Shown here: positions 1 through 8,503 of the stretch, piece by piece | How the letters are laid out: each line of letters opens with the position of its first letter | Numbering within the stretch: position 1 is the stretch's first letter | From: CAIWHR01 sp963734575 | GTDB lineage: Bacteria; Pseudomonadota; Gammaproteobacteria; Burkholderiales; Casimicrobiaceae | DNA length: 64,000 nucleotides | Assembly: GCA_963734575.1 (NCBI GenBank) | Contig: CAVTHT010000004.1 | Span: forward strand, 534,241 to 598,240 | Direction of reading: 5' to 3' | The notes under the pieces: model-generated | Seen by the model: the letters and a program-made list of their open reading frames with translations, nothing else | Told to the model about the DNA's origin: nothing | Databases searched by the model: none | Made by a program: the position numbers and the translations under genes

Positions 1-1099
1 CGGAAAAGCCGCGCTTCAGCGTGTCGACTTCGAGCGCGCCGAGCACGGAAAGCGGGAGAGTCAGCATCATGAGGTCCGTGGCGTGCGGATCGGGCATCAG
101 CAGCAAGCCAACCAGGATGGACAATGAAAGCATCGCCGGGACCTGGATGGCCGGCGTTCTCATGCCGCCGTTGAAGCCACGGCCGCGCGTCCAGAGCGTC
201 CAGACCACGAGCGCGGAAGCCGGCCACGTGAACCACGGCAGGTTCTTCAGGATGAACGACGGGTCCGACCAGCCGCCAGCGAGCGGCGCGAAGTAGGTCG
301 CGAGGCTCTGCGCACGCCACCAGCCCTGTAGATGTGCCGGGGCATAGACCGCGAGCGCCAGCGGCCACGCGACCATCCCGACCACCGCCACCGCGGCCGC
401 CACCGCTGCGGTGACGGCGAAGCGGCGCGTGCGCCACTCTGCAAAAAACGCAGGCAGGAGTGCCGCGGTGAGCGTAATCCACAGCGGCCCCAGGAACCCG
501 TGGGCGAGGAAAGCGAGGGCAACGCCCAAACCCAGTGCCAGACCACCCAGTGCCGGGCCGCGCACCGACAGTGCAAAGGCGTACTGCGCCAGGGCAAGGC
601 CGACGAGCAGGCCCAGCTCCGACGACAGCTGGTGCGCGCGATCCCAAAGCCCGACCGAGCCGATGAAGATGAGCACCGGGATCCAGCGCATGGATCGTCC
701 GGCGAGTTCGCGGGCCGCGAGGGCCGTGAACAGGAGCGCGGCGCCCAGGAAGAGGGCGACGGATAACCGTGCAGCATCATGCGGTTCGAGCCACGGGCGG
801 AACGCTGTTCCGGACGCCGCTGCGAGCGCATACACCAGCGGTGGCCGCTCCAGGTATGGTGCGCCCACGAGGGTCGGCGTCAATACCGGGCCGCCGTTCA
901 TCATGTCCCAGGCCACGCCGAATGACGTGGCATCCTCGGTTTTCCACGGGTCATGCCCGACGAGCCCCAGCAGGACCCACACCGCACAGAGCAGGACCAG
1001 GCCGAACTGCTTCAGCGCACGGTAGGGCCCGGAAGGGCTGAGCGTGGCCGCTGCCGGGGGTTCGGCCGTGAACGGACTGGGCTGCAGCCGGGGGGGCAT
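1..1099 (-). CDS. ArnT/PMT-like membrane glycosyltransferase (partial, C-terminus outside window)
   Basis: The minus-strand reading frame is open from an ATG at 1099 to the window edge, giving 366 codons without a stop. The product is strongly hydrophobic, with a first membrane segment near residues 30-48, then an extracytoplasmic loop with acidic and aromatic residues (HDPWKTEDA) and a PYLERPPLVY stretch. This loop layout, with the D/E-rich segment after TM1, is typical of GT39/GT83-type polyprenol-phosphate sugar transferases (ArnT, PMT). Such enzymes move a sugar from a lipid carrier to a periplasmic acceptor. The start lies just downstream of the rpmE terminator, so it probably has its own promoter. 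The substrate cannot be inferred, and the family call rests on topology and local motifs only. Confidence 0.7.
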   Translation of the reverse strand, partial: MPPRLQPSPFTAEPPAAATLSPSGPYRALKQFGLVLLCAVWVLLGLVGHDPWKTEDATSFGVAWDMMNGGPVLTPTLVGAPYLERPPLVYALAAASGTAFRPWLEPHDAARLSVALFLGAALLFTALAARELAGRSMRWIPVLIFIGSVGLWDRAHQLSSELGLLVGLALAQYAFALSVRGPALGGLALGLGVALAFLAHGFLGPLWITLTAALLPAFFAEWRTRRFAVTAAVAAAVAVVGMVAWPLALAVYAPAHLQGWWRAQSLATYFAPLAGGWSDPSFILKNLPWFTWPASALVVWTLWTRGRGFNGGMRTPAIQVPAMLSLSILVGLLLMPDPHATDLMMLTLPLSVLGALEVDTLKRGFS

Positions 1100-1130
1100 G
1101 GAGGTCAGCGAGGATGCGTGCGCCGGGCGA

Positions 1131-1157
1131 AAGAAAAAGGCAGCCGAAGCTGCCTTT
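1131..1157 (-). terminator. Rho-independent terminator of rpmE
   Basis: On the minus strand a 9-bp stem (AAAGGCAGC / GCTGCCTTT) closes on a TTCG tetraloop and runs into a T-rich tract (TTTTTCTTT). It lies about 35 bases past the rpmE stop, in the right orientation for that gene. Confidence 0.85.
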
Positions 1158-1190
1158 CCTGTGCGGATCGTTGCCGGCCTAAGTGCGACG

Positions 1191-1409
1191 TCAGGCCGCC
1201 GTACCGGTCTTGGATGCGTAGCGCTGGCGGAACTTCTCCACCCGGCCGGCAGTGTCCATGACCTTCTGCTTGCCCGTGTAGAACGGGTGGCACGCGGCGC
1301 AGACCTCCACGTGCAGGGGCTTGCCGACGGTCGAGCGCGTGGCGAACGTGTTGCCGCAGCTGCACGTGACCTGGATTTCGGTGTAGTTCGGGTGAATGCC
1401 GGATTTCAT
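1191..1409 (-). CDS. rpmE: 50S ribosomal protein L31, zinc-binding form
   Basis: This 72-residue protein of the large ribosomal subunit has the family length. It carries the four zinc-ligand cysteines of the C+ form at positions 16, 18, 37 and 40 (CSCGN and VCAACHPF), and the conserved STVGK and FYTGKQ segments. Having the C+ form suggests the genome may also hold a zinc-free paralogue elsewhere, which is common but not visible here. It is downstream of rho on the same strand, with a 296-base gap, and is followed by its own strong terminator. Confidence 0.97.
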   Translation of the reverse strand: MKSGIHPNYTEIQVTCSCGNTFATRSTVGKPLHVEVCAACHPFYTGKQKVMDTAGRVEKFRQRYASKTGTAA

Positions 1410-1705
1410 GATGTCCTCGCTTTTGGCCCACGCATCCGGAAGCGTTTCCGTCGTGACGCGCCCTGGCCAGAGAATGCCTCCCCCGCACGAGGGGCGGCAA
1501 AACGGAAATTATGCCATTTTCACGCCCTTCGGACAACCCGGGGCGCGCCATCAAACATTGCGTCGGAGGCGCCGGATTCAAGGCCGGGCCCTGGGGGTGG
1601 CGACGCGAACCACCCCTTCCGCACGCGGAGCCTGGAGCAGGGCCCCATCGCGGTTTCGATGGGATGCGCCGGCGCCGCGCGCGAAGCGGGACTTCTGCCG
1701 CCTGC

Positions 1706-2965
1706 CTAGCCCCGGCGCATCGAGTCGAAGAAGTCCGAGTTCGACTTGGTCTGCTTGACCTTGTCGAGCAGGAATTCCATTGCCTCGAGCTCGTCCATCG
1801 GATAGAGGAGCTTGCGCAGGATCCACACCTTCTGCAGGATCTCCGGCTTCAGCAGGAGCTCCTCGCGGCGCGTGCCGGAGCGATTGACGTTGATCGCCGG
1901 ATAGATCCGCTTCTCGGCCATGCGTCGGTCGAGGTGGATCTCCATGTTGCCGGTGCCCTTGAATTCCTCGTAGATCACGTCGTCCATGCGCGATCCGGTA
2001 TCGATCAGCGCGGTGGCGATGATGGTCAGCGAGCCGCCTTCTTCGATGTTGCGCGCTGCGCCGAAGAAGCGCTTCGGCCGTTGCAGGGCGTTCGCGTCGA
2101 CACCGCCGGTCAACACCTTGCCGGAGGCTGGCACGACGGTGTTGTAGGCGCGTGCGAGGCGGGTGATCGAGTCGAGCAGGATCACCACGTCCTTCTTGTG
2201 CTCGACCAGCCGCTTCGCCTTCTCGATCACCATTTCTGCGACCTGCACGTGACGCGTCGCCGGCTCGTCGAAGGTCGAGGAAACGACCTCGCCACGTACC
2301 GAACGCTGCATCTCCGTCACTTCTTCCGGCCGCTCGTCGATCAGGAGCACGATCAGCACGACTTCCGGGTGATTCGCCGCGATCGAATGGGCGACGTGCT
2401 GCAGCATCACGGTCTTGCCCGACTTCGGCGACGACACCAGCAGGCCGCGCTGGCCTTTGCCGATCGGCGCGATGATGTCGATGATCCGGCCGGTGATGTT
2501 CTCCTCGGCCTTGATGTCGCGCTCCAGGATCAGCGGTTCGTCCGGGAAAAGCGGCGTCAGGTTCTCGAAGAGGATCTTGCTCTTCGCGTTCTCCGGGGGC
2601 TCGCCGTTGACCTTGTCGACCTTGACCAGGGCGAAGTACCGCTCGCCGTCCTTCGGCGTGCGGATCTCGCCCTCGATCGTGTCGCCGGTGTGCAGGTTGA
2701 ACCGGCGGATCTGCGACGGCGAGATGTAGATGTCGTCGGTGCCGGCGAGATAGCTGGTGTCCGGCGAGCGCAGGAAGCCGAAGCCATCGGGCAACACTTC
2801 GAGGGTGCCATCGCCGAAGATGCTTTCCCCCTTCTTCGCCTGCTGCTTCAGCATGGCGAAGATGAGGTCGTGCTTGCGCATCCGGTTGGCGCCCTCGAGC
2901 TCGTTGGCGTTGGCGATCTCGACGAGCTCGGTGACGGGCTTGGATTTGAGTTCAGACAGATGCAT
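1706..2965 (-). CDS. rho: Transcription termination factor Rho
   Basis: This 419-residue RNA-dependent hexameric helicase terminates transcription. The N-terminal helical domain is followed by the cold-shock-like RNA-binding fold, with the RNP-type GFGFLR near residues 61-66. Walker A is SSPKSGKT around 178-185, Walker B is VVILLDSITRLA, and the secondary RNA-site loop (VLTGGVDANALQRPKR) is present. Length and motifs match the standard proteobacterial protein with no inserted domain. It lies downstream of trxA after a 206-base leader, the trxA-rho order known in proteobacteria. Rho commonly autoregulates through this leader, but I see no leader peptide I would defend. Confidence 0.97.
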   Translation of the reverse strand: MHLSELKSKPVTELVEIANANELEGANRMRKHDLIFAMLKQQAKKGESIFGDGTLEVLPDGFGFLRSPDTSYLAGTDDIYISPSQIRRFNLHTGDTIEGEIRTPKDGERYFALVKVDKVNGEPPENAKSKILFENLTPLFPDEPLILERDIKAEENITGRIIDIIAPIGKGQRGLLVSSPKSGKTVMLQHVAHSIAANHPEVVLIVLLIDERPEEVTEMQRSVRGEVVSSTFDEPATRHVQVAEMVIEKAKRLVEHKKDVVILLDSITRLARAYNTVVPASGKVLTGGVDANALQRPKRFFGAARNIEEGGSLTIIATALIDTGSRMDDVIYEEFKGTGNMEIHLDRRMAEKRIYPAINVNRSGTRREELLLKPEILQKVWILRKLLYPMDELEAMEFLLDKVKQTKSNSDFFDSMRRG

Positions 2966-3172
2966 AGTCGGCTCGACCGAAACGTGCGGGGGCTTCAGGC
3001 AGAAGAAAGGCGGCGGGAAGGCCGCGCAGGACGATATGGGAACGGGCGGCGCCTGGGACAGACGGCCAGGCGTCAGAAGATCCAGGCGGTCGGGCGGCGC
3101 TCTTGAGTGGTGGCAGGACCGCCTCTTGAGGACAAGGGGCGCGCCGCAAGCACGAAGGTCAGCGTATCGGGT

Positions 3173-3499
3173 TCAGAGGTTGCTGTCAACAAAGGCGGTA
3201 AGTTGCGATTTCGACAGGGCGCCCACCTTCTGCGCATGGGGCTTGCCGTCCTTGAACAGGATCAGCGTCGGAATGCCGCGGATGCCGAACTTGCCGGTGG
3301 TCTCGGGGTTGGCGTCGATGTCGAGCTTGGCGACCGTGAGGCGGCCGGCGTAATCGCGGGCGATGTCCTCCAGGACCGGGGCGATCATCTTGCACGGGCC
3401 GCACCACTCCGCCCAGTAGTCGACGAGCACGGGCGTGCTCGCCTTGAGAACGTCGGCCTCGAAGGAGGCATCGGAAACATGCTTGATCTGCTCGCTCAT
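3173..3499 (-). CDS. trxA: Thioredoxin 1
   Basis: This 108-residue cytoplasmic disulfide reductase has the active site WCGPCK at residues 32-37 (redox cysteines 33 and 36) and the cis-proline segment GIPTLILF. The ATG at 3499 is chosen because it gives the exact family length and has an AGAGGA ribosome-binding site 4-9 bases upstream. A longer in-frame extension exists upstream, but it has no thioredoxin character. The gene is divergent from fdxA and precedes rho on the same strand. Confidence 0.97.
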   Translation of the reverse strand: MSEQIKHVSDASFEADVLKASTPVLVDYWAEWCGPCKMIAPVLEDIARDYAGRLTVAKLDIDANPETTGKFGIRGIPTLILFKDGKPHAQKVGALSKSQLTAFVDSNL

Positions 3500-3655
3500 G
3501 GAGTCCTCTTGGTGACAGGCCGGCGCCGGGCTACGCGCTGCATCATTGCGCATCCGCGGTGAGCGCCGCGGCGTCGTGGAACGAAGCCAAGGTAGCTGAA
3601 GCCCAATGCGGACGCAAGGGCGGCAGCCGGCACATCCCGACGATGGGGGCCGGTT

Positions 3656-3664
3656 TGCTAAAAT
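3656..3664 (+). promoter_or_regulatory. Extended -10 promoter element of fdxA
   Basis: TGC followed by TAAAAT (3659-3664) fits an extended -10 element 24 bases upstream of the fdxA ATG. CTAAAA and TTTTAG around it form a 6-bp inverted repeat (3658-3675) that could bind a regulator. No convincing -35 box is visible, as expected for extended -10 promoters. Confidence 0.45.
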
Positions 3665-3688
3665 CAACCTTTTAGCCCGGATCTGGCA

Positions 3689-4012
3689 ATGACCTACGTC
3701 GTCACCGAGAGCTGCATCCGTTGCAAGTACACCGACTGCGTCGACGTGTGTCCCGTCGACTGCTTTCGCGAGGGCCCCAATTTCCTCGTCATCGATCCGG
3801 ACGAGTGCATCGACTGCACCCTCTGCGTCGCCGAGTGCCCGGTCGAGGCGATCTTCGCCGAAGACGACGTGCCCCCGGACCAGCAGGACTTCGTTGCCTT
3901 GAATGCCGAGCTGTCGAAGGTCTGGAAGCCGATCATCGAGCGCAAGCCCGCGCCGCCCGACGCCGAGGAATGGAAGGCCGTGCGCGACAAGCGCGACCAG
4001 CTCAAGCGCTGA
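3689..4012 (+). CDS. fdxA: 7Fe ferredoxin ([3Fe-4S][4Fe-4S])
   Basis: This 107-residue soluble electron carrier has nine cysteines at 9, 12, 17, 21, 25, 40, 43, 46 and 50, arranged as the FdxA-type seven-iron ferredoxin. Its first cluster region (CIRCKYTDCVDVCPVDC) is followed by a standard CIDCTLCVAECP. The long C-terminal tail after residue 55 is typical of the Azotobacter FdI/FdxA group. It is divergently transcribed from trxA and precedes two cytochrome c genes that have their own promoter. Confidence 0.95.
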   Translation: MTYVVTESCIRCKYTDCVDVCPVDCFREGPNFLVIDPDECIDCTLCVAECPVEAIFAEDDVPPDQQDFVALNAELSKVWKPIIERKPAPPDAEEWKAVRDKRDQLKR

Positions 4013-4024
4013 GCGGCCGCAGGT

Positions 4025-4054
4025 TTGACCGGCGCGACGCCCAACCCCTACAAT
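4025..4054 (+). promoter_or_regulatory. Sigma-70-type promoter for the cytochrome c pair
   Basis: TTGACC at 4025-4030 and TACAAT at 4049-4054 are separated by 18 bases, close to the sigma-70 consensus, and predict a start near 4061. The ATG of the first cytochrome is at 4130. The box begins 13 bases after the fdxA stop, so the cytochromes can be transcribed independently of fdxA. Confidence 0.7.
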
Positions 4055-4129
4055 CGCCGGGTTTTTGCCCGTCCTCACGGCCCGCGGCGGTCAAGCGGTC
4101 CGATTCCCCTGATCCGGTTCCAGAAGCTG

Positions 4130-4492
4130 ATGAGACAATTTAAGCTATCGATTGCTGCACTTTCACTGCTGCTCGCTGCAGCGGCACCCGGCGCGCTTGC
4201 ACAAGCGGCCGCTCCGGCCGGAGATCCAAACGCGGGCCGCGCGAAGACCTCGATGTGTCAGGGTTGCCACGAGATCCCCGGCTGGCAGACGGCATTCCCC
4301 GAAACGTACAAGGTGCCGCGCATCATCGGCCAGCACCCCGCCTACATCGTGAAGGCGTTGCAGGAGTACAAGGCGGGCGAGCGTGCGCACCCCTCCATGC
4401 GGGCCATTGCCGCGAGCCTGAGCGATGCCGACATGGCGAACCTCGCCGCCTATTACGGCCAACAAGCGACCAAGACGGCAGCACAGAAATGA
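4130..4492 (+). CDS. Periplasmic class I cytochrome c (c553-like)
   Basis: This 120-residue monoheme cytochrome has a signal peptide over residues 1-24 (hydrophobic core AALSLLLAAAAPGALA) that sends it to the periplasm. Heme is attached at CQGCH (Cys43, Cys46, His47), and a methionine near the C-terminal helix (HPSMRAIA) is the likely sixth ligand. The ATG at 4130 is preferred over an upstream in-frame ATG because it places the signal peptide at the N-terminus. The stop overlaps the next cytochrome start (ATGA), so the two are co-translated. The redox partners are not identifiable from the context. Confidence 0.9.
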   Translation: MRQFKLSIAALSLLLAAAAPGALAQAAAPAGDPNAGRAKTSMCQGCHEIPGWQTAFPETYKVPRIIGQHPAYIVKALQEYKAGERAHPSMRAIAASLSDADMANLAAYYGQQATKTAAQK

Positions 4493-4827
4493 AGACGACC
4501 AACACCCTAGCGATCATGCTGCTCGCGGCCAGCGCCTGCGCCGTCACGGTGGCGGATGCCGCCGACCTCGCAGCGGGGCAGGAGAAGGCCAAGACCGTGT
4601 GCGCGGCATGTCACGGGCTCGACGGCAACAGCCAGGTTGCGGATTATCCGAAGCTCGCCGGCCAGTACCCGGACTATCTCGCCAAGGCGCTGCGCGACTA
4701 CAAGTCCGGTCTGCGCAAGAATCCGATCATGGCCGGCATGGCCGCACCGCTGACCCCGAAGGATATCGACGACGTCACGGCGTACTACGCCAGCCAGCCC
4801 GCCGTGCTGCGGAACTCGTTCAAGTAA
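4489..4827 (+). CDS. Periplasmic class I cytochrome c (c553-like), second of pair
   Basis: This 112-residue monoheme cytochrome has a signal peptide ending around VADA (residues 21-24), heme site CAACH (Cys38, Cys41, His42) and a probable axial methionine in NPIMAGM. Its core (LAGQYPDYLAKALRDYKSG) parallels the preceding gene (IIGQHPAYIVKALQEYKAG), so the two look like an old tandem duplication. Its ATG overlaps the upstream stop by four bases. A long perfect inverted repeat lies 17 bases downstream. Confidence 0.9.
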   Translation: MKTTNTLAIMLLAASACAVTVADAADLAAGQEKAKTVCAACHGLDGNSQVADYPKLAGQYPDYLAKALRDYKSGLRKNPIMAGMAAPLTPKDIDDVTAYYASQPAVLRNSFK

Positions 4828-4844
4828 ACGCCGCACGCCGGTTC

Positions 4845-4876
4845 ACGACAAGGGCGCCGCACGGCGCCCTTGTCGT
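4845..4876. terminator. 14-bp perfect hairpin between convergent genes
   Basis: Positions 4845-4858 (ACGACAAGGGCGCC) are perfectly inverted at 4863-4876 with a GCAC loop. It sits between the cytochrome stop and the convergent methyltransferase gene. No T-tract follows, so it may act as an mRNA-stabilising hairpin or a bidirectional barrier rather than a classical terminator. Confidence 0.6.
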
Positions 4877-5012
4877 AGGCGCAGGCTCGCGAGGGTCGAG
4901 CGATGCCAGGCCGCAGCCTTGCCTGAGGCACTCCGCGGGAGCGTCGCCGCGGCACATCGAAGCGACGAGGGCGTCGCACGGCACCCTCAGCAGGCAGGCG
5001 CTGGCGAGCGGT

Positions 5013-5627
5013 TCAGGCCGTCCGGCGCGCGACGATGCAAACGTACTCGTCGAACGCCAGCTCCGTGTGCACGTCGTCGAAGCCACAGGTGCGCAGCAGC
5101 TCGAGATGCCGCGCCAGCAGCAGCTTGCCGGGCTTCGCTTTGGTCGCGTCGGCGATCACGAGCTCGGCATTGACGAACGTGCCCCCGGGTTTCAGCAGGT
5201 CGAGCGCGCGCCGGTACGTCGCGGCCACCGCTTCCTCGCTGCCGAGGTCATGGAGGGCCTGGTTGGTGACGACCGCGTGCACGGCGTCGTCGACGTAGGC
5301 GAGCCATGCGTCCGTGCGCAAGTCCGCCGCGTGCAGCCGTGCGCGCGCCCCGAAGCGGTCGACGCGCTCGTGGGCGAGCTCGAGCATGATCGGCGACAGG
5401 TCGAAGCCGTCGTAGCGCAGCAAGGGCATGCGCTCCAGGAGCGTTTCGGCGAGCGTGCCCGGCCCGCAGCCGAGCTCGACCATCCGCGGCTGCGCTCCCG
5501 GAATGCGGGCGACGATCTCCGCGATATGCCGGAACATCGGCCGGCGCGCGGGACGGCGCTCGTCGGCGCTTTCGGCCCATTGCCGGACGTAGGCGCGATC
5601 CTCGAATGCGTGCTCGGTATCCGTCAC
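5013..5627 (-). CDS. Class I SAM-dependent methyltransferase
   Basis: The 204-residue Rossmann-fold methyltransferase has motif I VELGCGPGTLAE at residues 50-61, an acidic residue after beta-2 (YDGFDLS) and a motif IV-like VVTNQALHDLG. The length fits a compact single-domain enzyme with no extra substrate domain. The substrate is unknown. It lies downstream of the DUF1841 gene on the same strand with a 69-base gap, so it could be the last gene of the rsxB-nth transcript. Confidence 0.8.
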   Translation of the reverse strand: MTDTEHAFEDRAYVRQWAESADERRPARRPMFRHIAEIVARIPGAQPRMVELGCGPGTLAETLLERMPLLRYDGFDLSPIMLELAHERVDRFGARARLHAADLRTDAWLAYVDDAVHAVVTNQALHDLGSEEAVAATYRRALDLLKPGGTFVNAELVIADATKAKPGKLLLARHLELLRTCGFDDVHTELAFDEYVCIVARRTA

Positions 5628-5696
5628 GGCTCCGTTTGCATGGGGTCGCGAATCATTGCGTTCCTTTCATCGGCCCGCACACCTGGCGGCACACGA

Positions 5697-6122
5697 TCAA
5701 CGCTGGCGCTCGAGACAGGCAAGGTAGAGCGCGCCGTCGGGACCGGTGCCGTGCCGCTGCGCGTGCCACAGGGTTTCCGCGAGACATTCCAGCAATGCAT
5801 GCAACGCGGCATGCTCGTCGCCGCGCGCGAGCTTGAGGCGATCGAACTGCTCGCGCAAGCCCGGCGGCTGATCGATCGACAGCTGCTCGGCGACGGCAAG
5901 ATGCAGCGAAAGGTGCAGGAACGGATTGATCTCGCCGTTCTCGGGATGGTACTCGCGATGCGCATGCGTTTCCGGACGCTCGAGCACGGCGCGATACTCC
6001 GGGTGCATGATCGCCACCGTCGCGGCCATGCGCTCGAGACCCGTGGTCGGCTCGCCCGCCGCATGCTTGCGCCAGGCCTCGATCAGGAAGCGGCGGGATT
6101 CGTCGCGCGTGGGGGTGAACAT
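5697..6122 (-). CDS. DUF1841 family protein
   Basis: The 141-residue protein has the recognisable DUF1841 pattern: an N-terminal FTPTRDESRRFLIEAWRKH, the HPEYRAVLE and HPENGEINPFLHL segments, and an alpha-helical C-terminal half. No catalytic motif is evident and the function is unknown. In many betaproteobacteria this family sits directly after nth, as here (9-base gap), which suggests co-expression. No signal peptide or membrane segment is visible, so it is probably cytoplasmic. Confidence 0.85.
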   Translation of the reverse strand: MFTPTRDESRRFLIEAWRKHAAGEPTTGLERMAATVAIMHPEYRAVLERPETHAHREYHPENGEINPFLHLSLHLAVAEQLSIDQPPGLREQFDRLKLARGDEHAALHALLECLAETLWHAQRHGTGPDGALYLACLERQR

Positions 6123-6131
6123 CCGCGGCCC

Positions 6132-6764
6132 TCATCCCGTCTTGTAGCGGTACTCGCAAAGATCGCGGATCACGCACTCCGGACATTTCGGCACGCGTGC
6201 CACGCACACGTAACGGCCGTGCAGGATGAGCCAGTGATGCGCATTCAGCTTGAACTCGTCCGGCACGAACTTGACCAGCTTGCGCTCGACCTCCTCGACG
6301 TCGTCACCCGGTGCGAGGCCGGTGCGATTGGCGACACGGAATACGTGCGTGTCGACGCCGATCGTCGGCTGGCCGAAGGCCGTGTTGAGCACGACGTTGG
6401 CCGTCTTGCGCCCCACGCCGGGGAGCTTCGAGAGCGCCTCCCGGTCCGCGGGGACCTCGCCGTTGTGGTCATGCACGATCGACTGCGCCAGCGCGACGAC
6501 GTTCCGTGCCTTGTTGCGAAAGAGGCCGAGCGTCTGCACGTACGGGATCAGCCCATCGACGCCGAGCCGGGCGATCGCGGCCGGCGTGTTGGCCACCTTG
6601 AAGAGCGTCGCCGTGGCCTTGTTGACGCCCTTGTCCGTCGACTGCGCCGAGAGGACGACTGCAACGAGGAGCTCGAACGGCGTCGAGTACTCGAGCTCGG
6701 TCTTCGGGTGCGGATTGGCGGCGCGAAAGCGCTCGAAGATCTGTCGGCGCTTTTGTGGATTCAT
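6132..6764 (-). CDS. nth: Endonuclease III
   Basis: This 210-residue base-excision repair glycosylase/AP-lyase removes oxidised pyrimidines. The helix-hairpin-helix is LPGVGRKTA (residues 114-122), with catalytic Lys120 and Asp138 at the same positions as in the Escherichia coli enzyme. The four cysteines of the C-terminal [4Fe-4S] loop are at 187, 194, 197 and 203 (C-x6-C-x2-C-x5-C). The ATG at 6764 overlaps the stop of the upstream TPR gene by four bases (ATGA), so translation is probably coupled. Confidence 0.97.
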   Translation of the reverse strand: MNPQKRRQIFERFRAANPHPKTELEYSTPFELLVAVVLSAQSTDKGVNKATATLFKVANTPAAIARLGVDGLIPYVQTLGLFRNKARNVVALAQSIVHDHNGEVPADREALSKLPGVGRKTANVVLNTAFGQPTIGVDTHVFRVANRTGLAPGDDVEEVERKLVKFVPDEFKLNAHHWLILHGRYVCVARVPKCPECVIRDLCEYRYKTG

Positions 6765-7769
6765 CGGCCGGACGAAGCTGCGGCACCACCAATGCCGCCA
6801 AGCTCGGCGAGGCGCGCGAGCCGCTGCGGTTCGCCGCTCCTGAGCGCAGGATCGTCCTTCAGCGCCTCCCAGGCCTTGCGAAACCACGTCCGTGCCGTTG
6901 CACGATCGCCCCTTGCCCAGCGCAATTCGGCCAGCTCCTCGAACACGTAGCCGTCGACCGTACCGGCGCGGATGTGCTCGTCCAGCAGGGCGTGCTGGAT
7001 CCGCTCGGCCTCATCGAGCTCGCCCGTCGCACGCAGCGCACGCGCCACCGCCCACCGCGCGGTGCGCACGTCGGCGGCATCGCCGCGCGCCTCCCAGGCC
7101 GGTACCGCCTTGCGGAAATAGGCGAGCGCGCGACCCGGCTCTCCGGCGTCCATGTAGGTCCAGCCGACGTTGTTGTAGAGCGACGCGAGCCACCGCTTCG
7201 AGCGCACGTCGGGACTGCTGCTCCGTCATCGCGATGGCCCGCAGGTTCCAGTCGAGGCGCTCGGCTTGCGGCGCGGCGATGCCGAGCATGTGGGCAGCAT
7301 CGATGGCGTAGAAGTCGTTCGCATCGCATTGGGCCAGGTCGAGCGCGCTGCGAAACAAGGGCACGGCCTTGTCGGCCAGGCCGGCCGAATTGAACGCGCG
7401 CCCGCGTTCGAGCAGATAGCGGACGCGAACGTGCGAGGGCATGCCGTCCAGTTGGCGCTCGATGCTATCGAGCGTGACGTGCGCCTGCGCAAAGTGCCGC
7501 TGCAGACCCTGTGCGCGGGCAATCTGGGTACTTATCTCCAGAGCCTGCGGGCTGTCGGTGGGCCATGCGGCGAGAACGTCCTTGAAGCGGCGTTCGGACG
7601 CCGCCGGTTCAGCGAAGTTCCACAGGCCGTCGATCTCGGCGGCAAACGCCGCGCTGGTCGGGGGCAGTGTGCCGCGTGCCTGCATCGCGCCGGCGAGTCC
7701 GAAGATCAGGAGCGCTGTGCAAGCGATACGCGCACGCCTACGTGTGCCCGGCGTGGCTGGATACGTCAT
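6761..7769 (-). pseudogene. TPR-repeat secreted protein, frameshifted
   Basis: One gene is split over two frames. The 5' part, starting at ATG 7769, encodes a signal peptide and helical repeats up to about LRAIAMTEQQS. The 3' part, in another frame from about 7207 to 6761, continues with the tetratricopeptide text SLYNNVGWTYMDAG and GRALAYFRKAVPAW. Removing one base of the GGG run at 7211-7213 joins them into one protein of about 335 residues. The start overlaps the rsxB stop (ATGA) and the end overlaps the nth start (ATGA), so it is an integral operon member. The break may be a sequencing error or a real mutation. The function is unknown, probably a periplasmic protein-protein interaction scaffold. 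Confidence 0.8.
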
Positions 7770-8410
7770 GCCCGCACCTGCCGCCGCGCCCGGGCCCGTT
7801 CCAGGGCCGCCGCGGCAGCCGCCTGGCGCTGTTCGCGCGAGAGCAGGGGTGCCGCGGCGTCGGCTGCCGTCGTCGGCGTGGCGTCATCGGCCGTCGCTGC
7901 CCTACCGCGCGCGCGGTCGGCGCGTGCATTGCGTGCGGTGTAGCGCTCGCGTGCCGCCGCAGCGTCATGCGGGCTCCACGAACGACCGGCCGGGATCATG
8001 GCGATGCAATCCACCGGGCACGGAGGGATACAAAGCTCGCAGCCGGTGCACGCCGCCGCGATGATCGTGTGCATGCGCTTCGGTCCGCCGACGATGGCGT
8101 CGACCGGGCAGGCCTGGATGCACAGCGTGCAGCCGATGCACTGCGCTTCATCGACGATGGCGCGGTGCAGGAGGTCGGCGCGACCACGGGCCGGATCGAG
8201 CGGAACGATTGGACGATCCGTGAGCGACGCCAGTACTGCGATCAGGGCATCGCCACCCGGCGGGCAACGATTGATCGGCTCGCCGACCGCGATGGCTTCC
8301 GCGTACGGCCGGCATCCGTCGTGGCCGCAGCGCCCGCACTGCGTCTGGGGCAATGCGGCATCGATGACATCGGCGGAAGTGCCCACGGGGAGTCCGTCCA
8401 TGAGCGGCAT
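7766..8410 (-). CDS. rsxB: RsxB/RnfB-like iron-sulfur electron transport protein
   Basis: The 214-residue ferredoxin-like protein has an N-terminal Fe-S domain with CGRCGHDGC (residues 25-33) plus Cys49, followed by two [4Fe-4S] motifs: CIGCTLCIQACP (91-102) and CTGCELCIPPCP (121-132). The C-terminal 60 residues are Ala/Arg-rich and probably disordered. Unlike gammaproteobacterial RnfB it has no N-terminal membrane helix, and no other rnf/rsx subunit is nearby. That makes this the short stand-alone betaproteobacterial form, which sits with nth. It may keep an Fe-S cluster reduced or supply electrons, but the partner is unknown. Confidence 0.85.
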   Translation of the reverse strand: MPLMDGLPVGTSADVIDAALPQTQCGRCGHDGCRPYAEAIAVGEPINRCPPGGDALIAVLASLTDRPIVPLDPARGRADLLHRAIVDEAQCIGCTLCIQACPVDAIVGGPKRMHTIIAAACTGCELCIPPCPVDCIAMIPAGRSWSPHDAAAARERYTARNARADRARGRAATADDATPTTAADAAAPLLSREQRQAAAAAALERARARRQVRA

Positions 8411-8503
8411 TTTACCGCGCCGCTTGCGCCATCGAGGCGCGCCAGCGCGGGTGCGCTACACTCGTTTCCACGCGCCCACTGCCGCTGCGCGTCGTCCAAA
8501 CCG

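Noticed and set aside
332..1261. Several plus-strand frames at the window start
   Set aside because: All are antisense to a hydrophobic glycosyltransferase frame that runs to the window edge without a stop.
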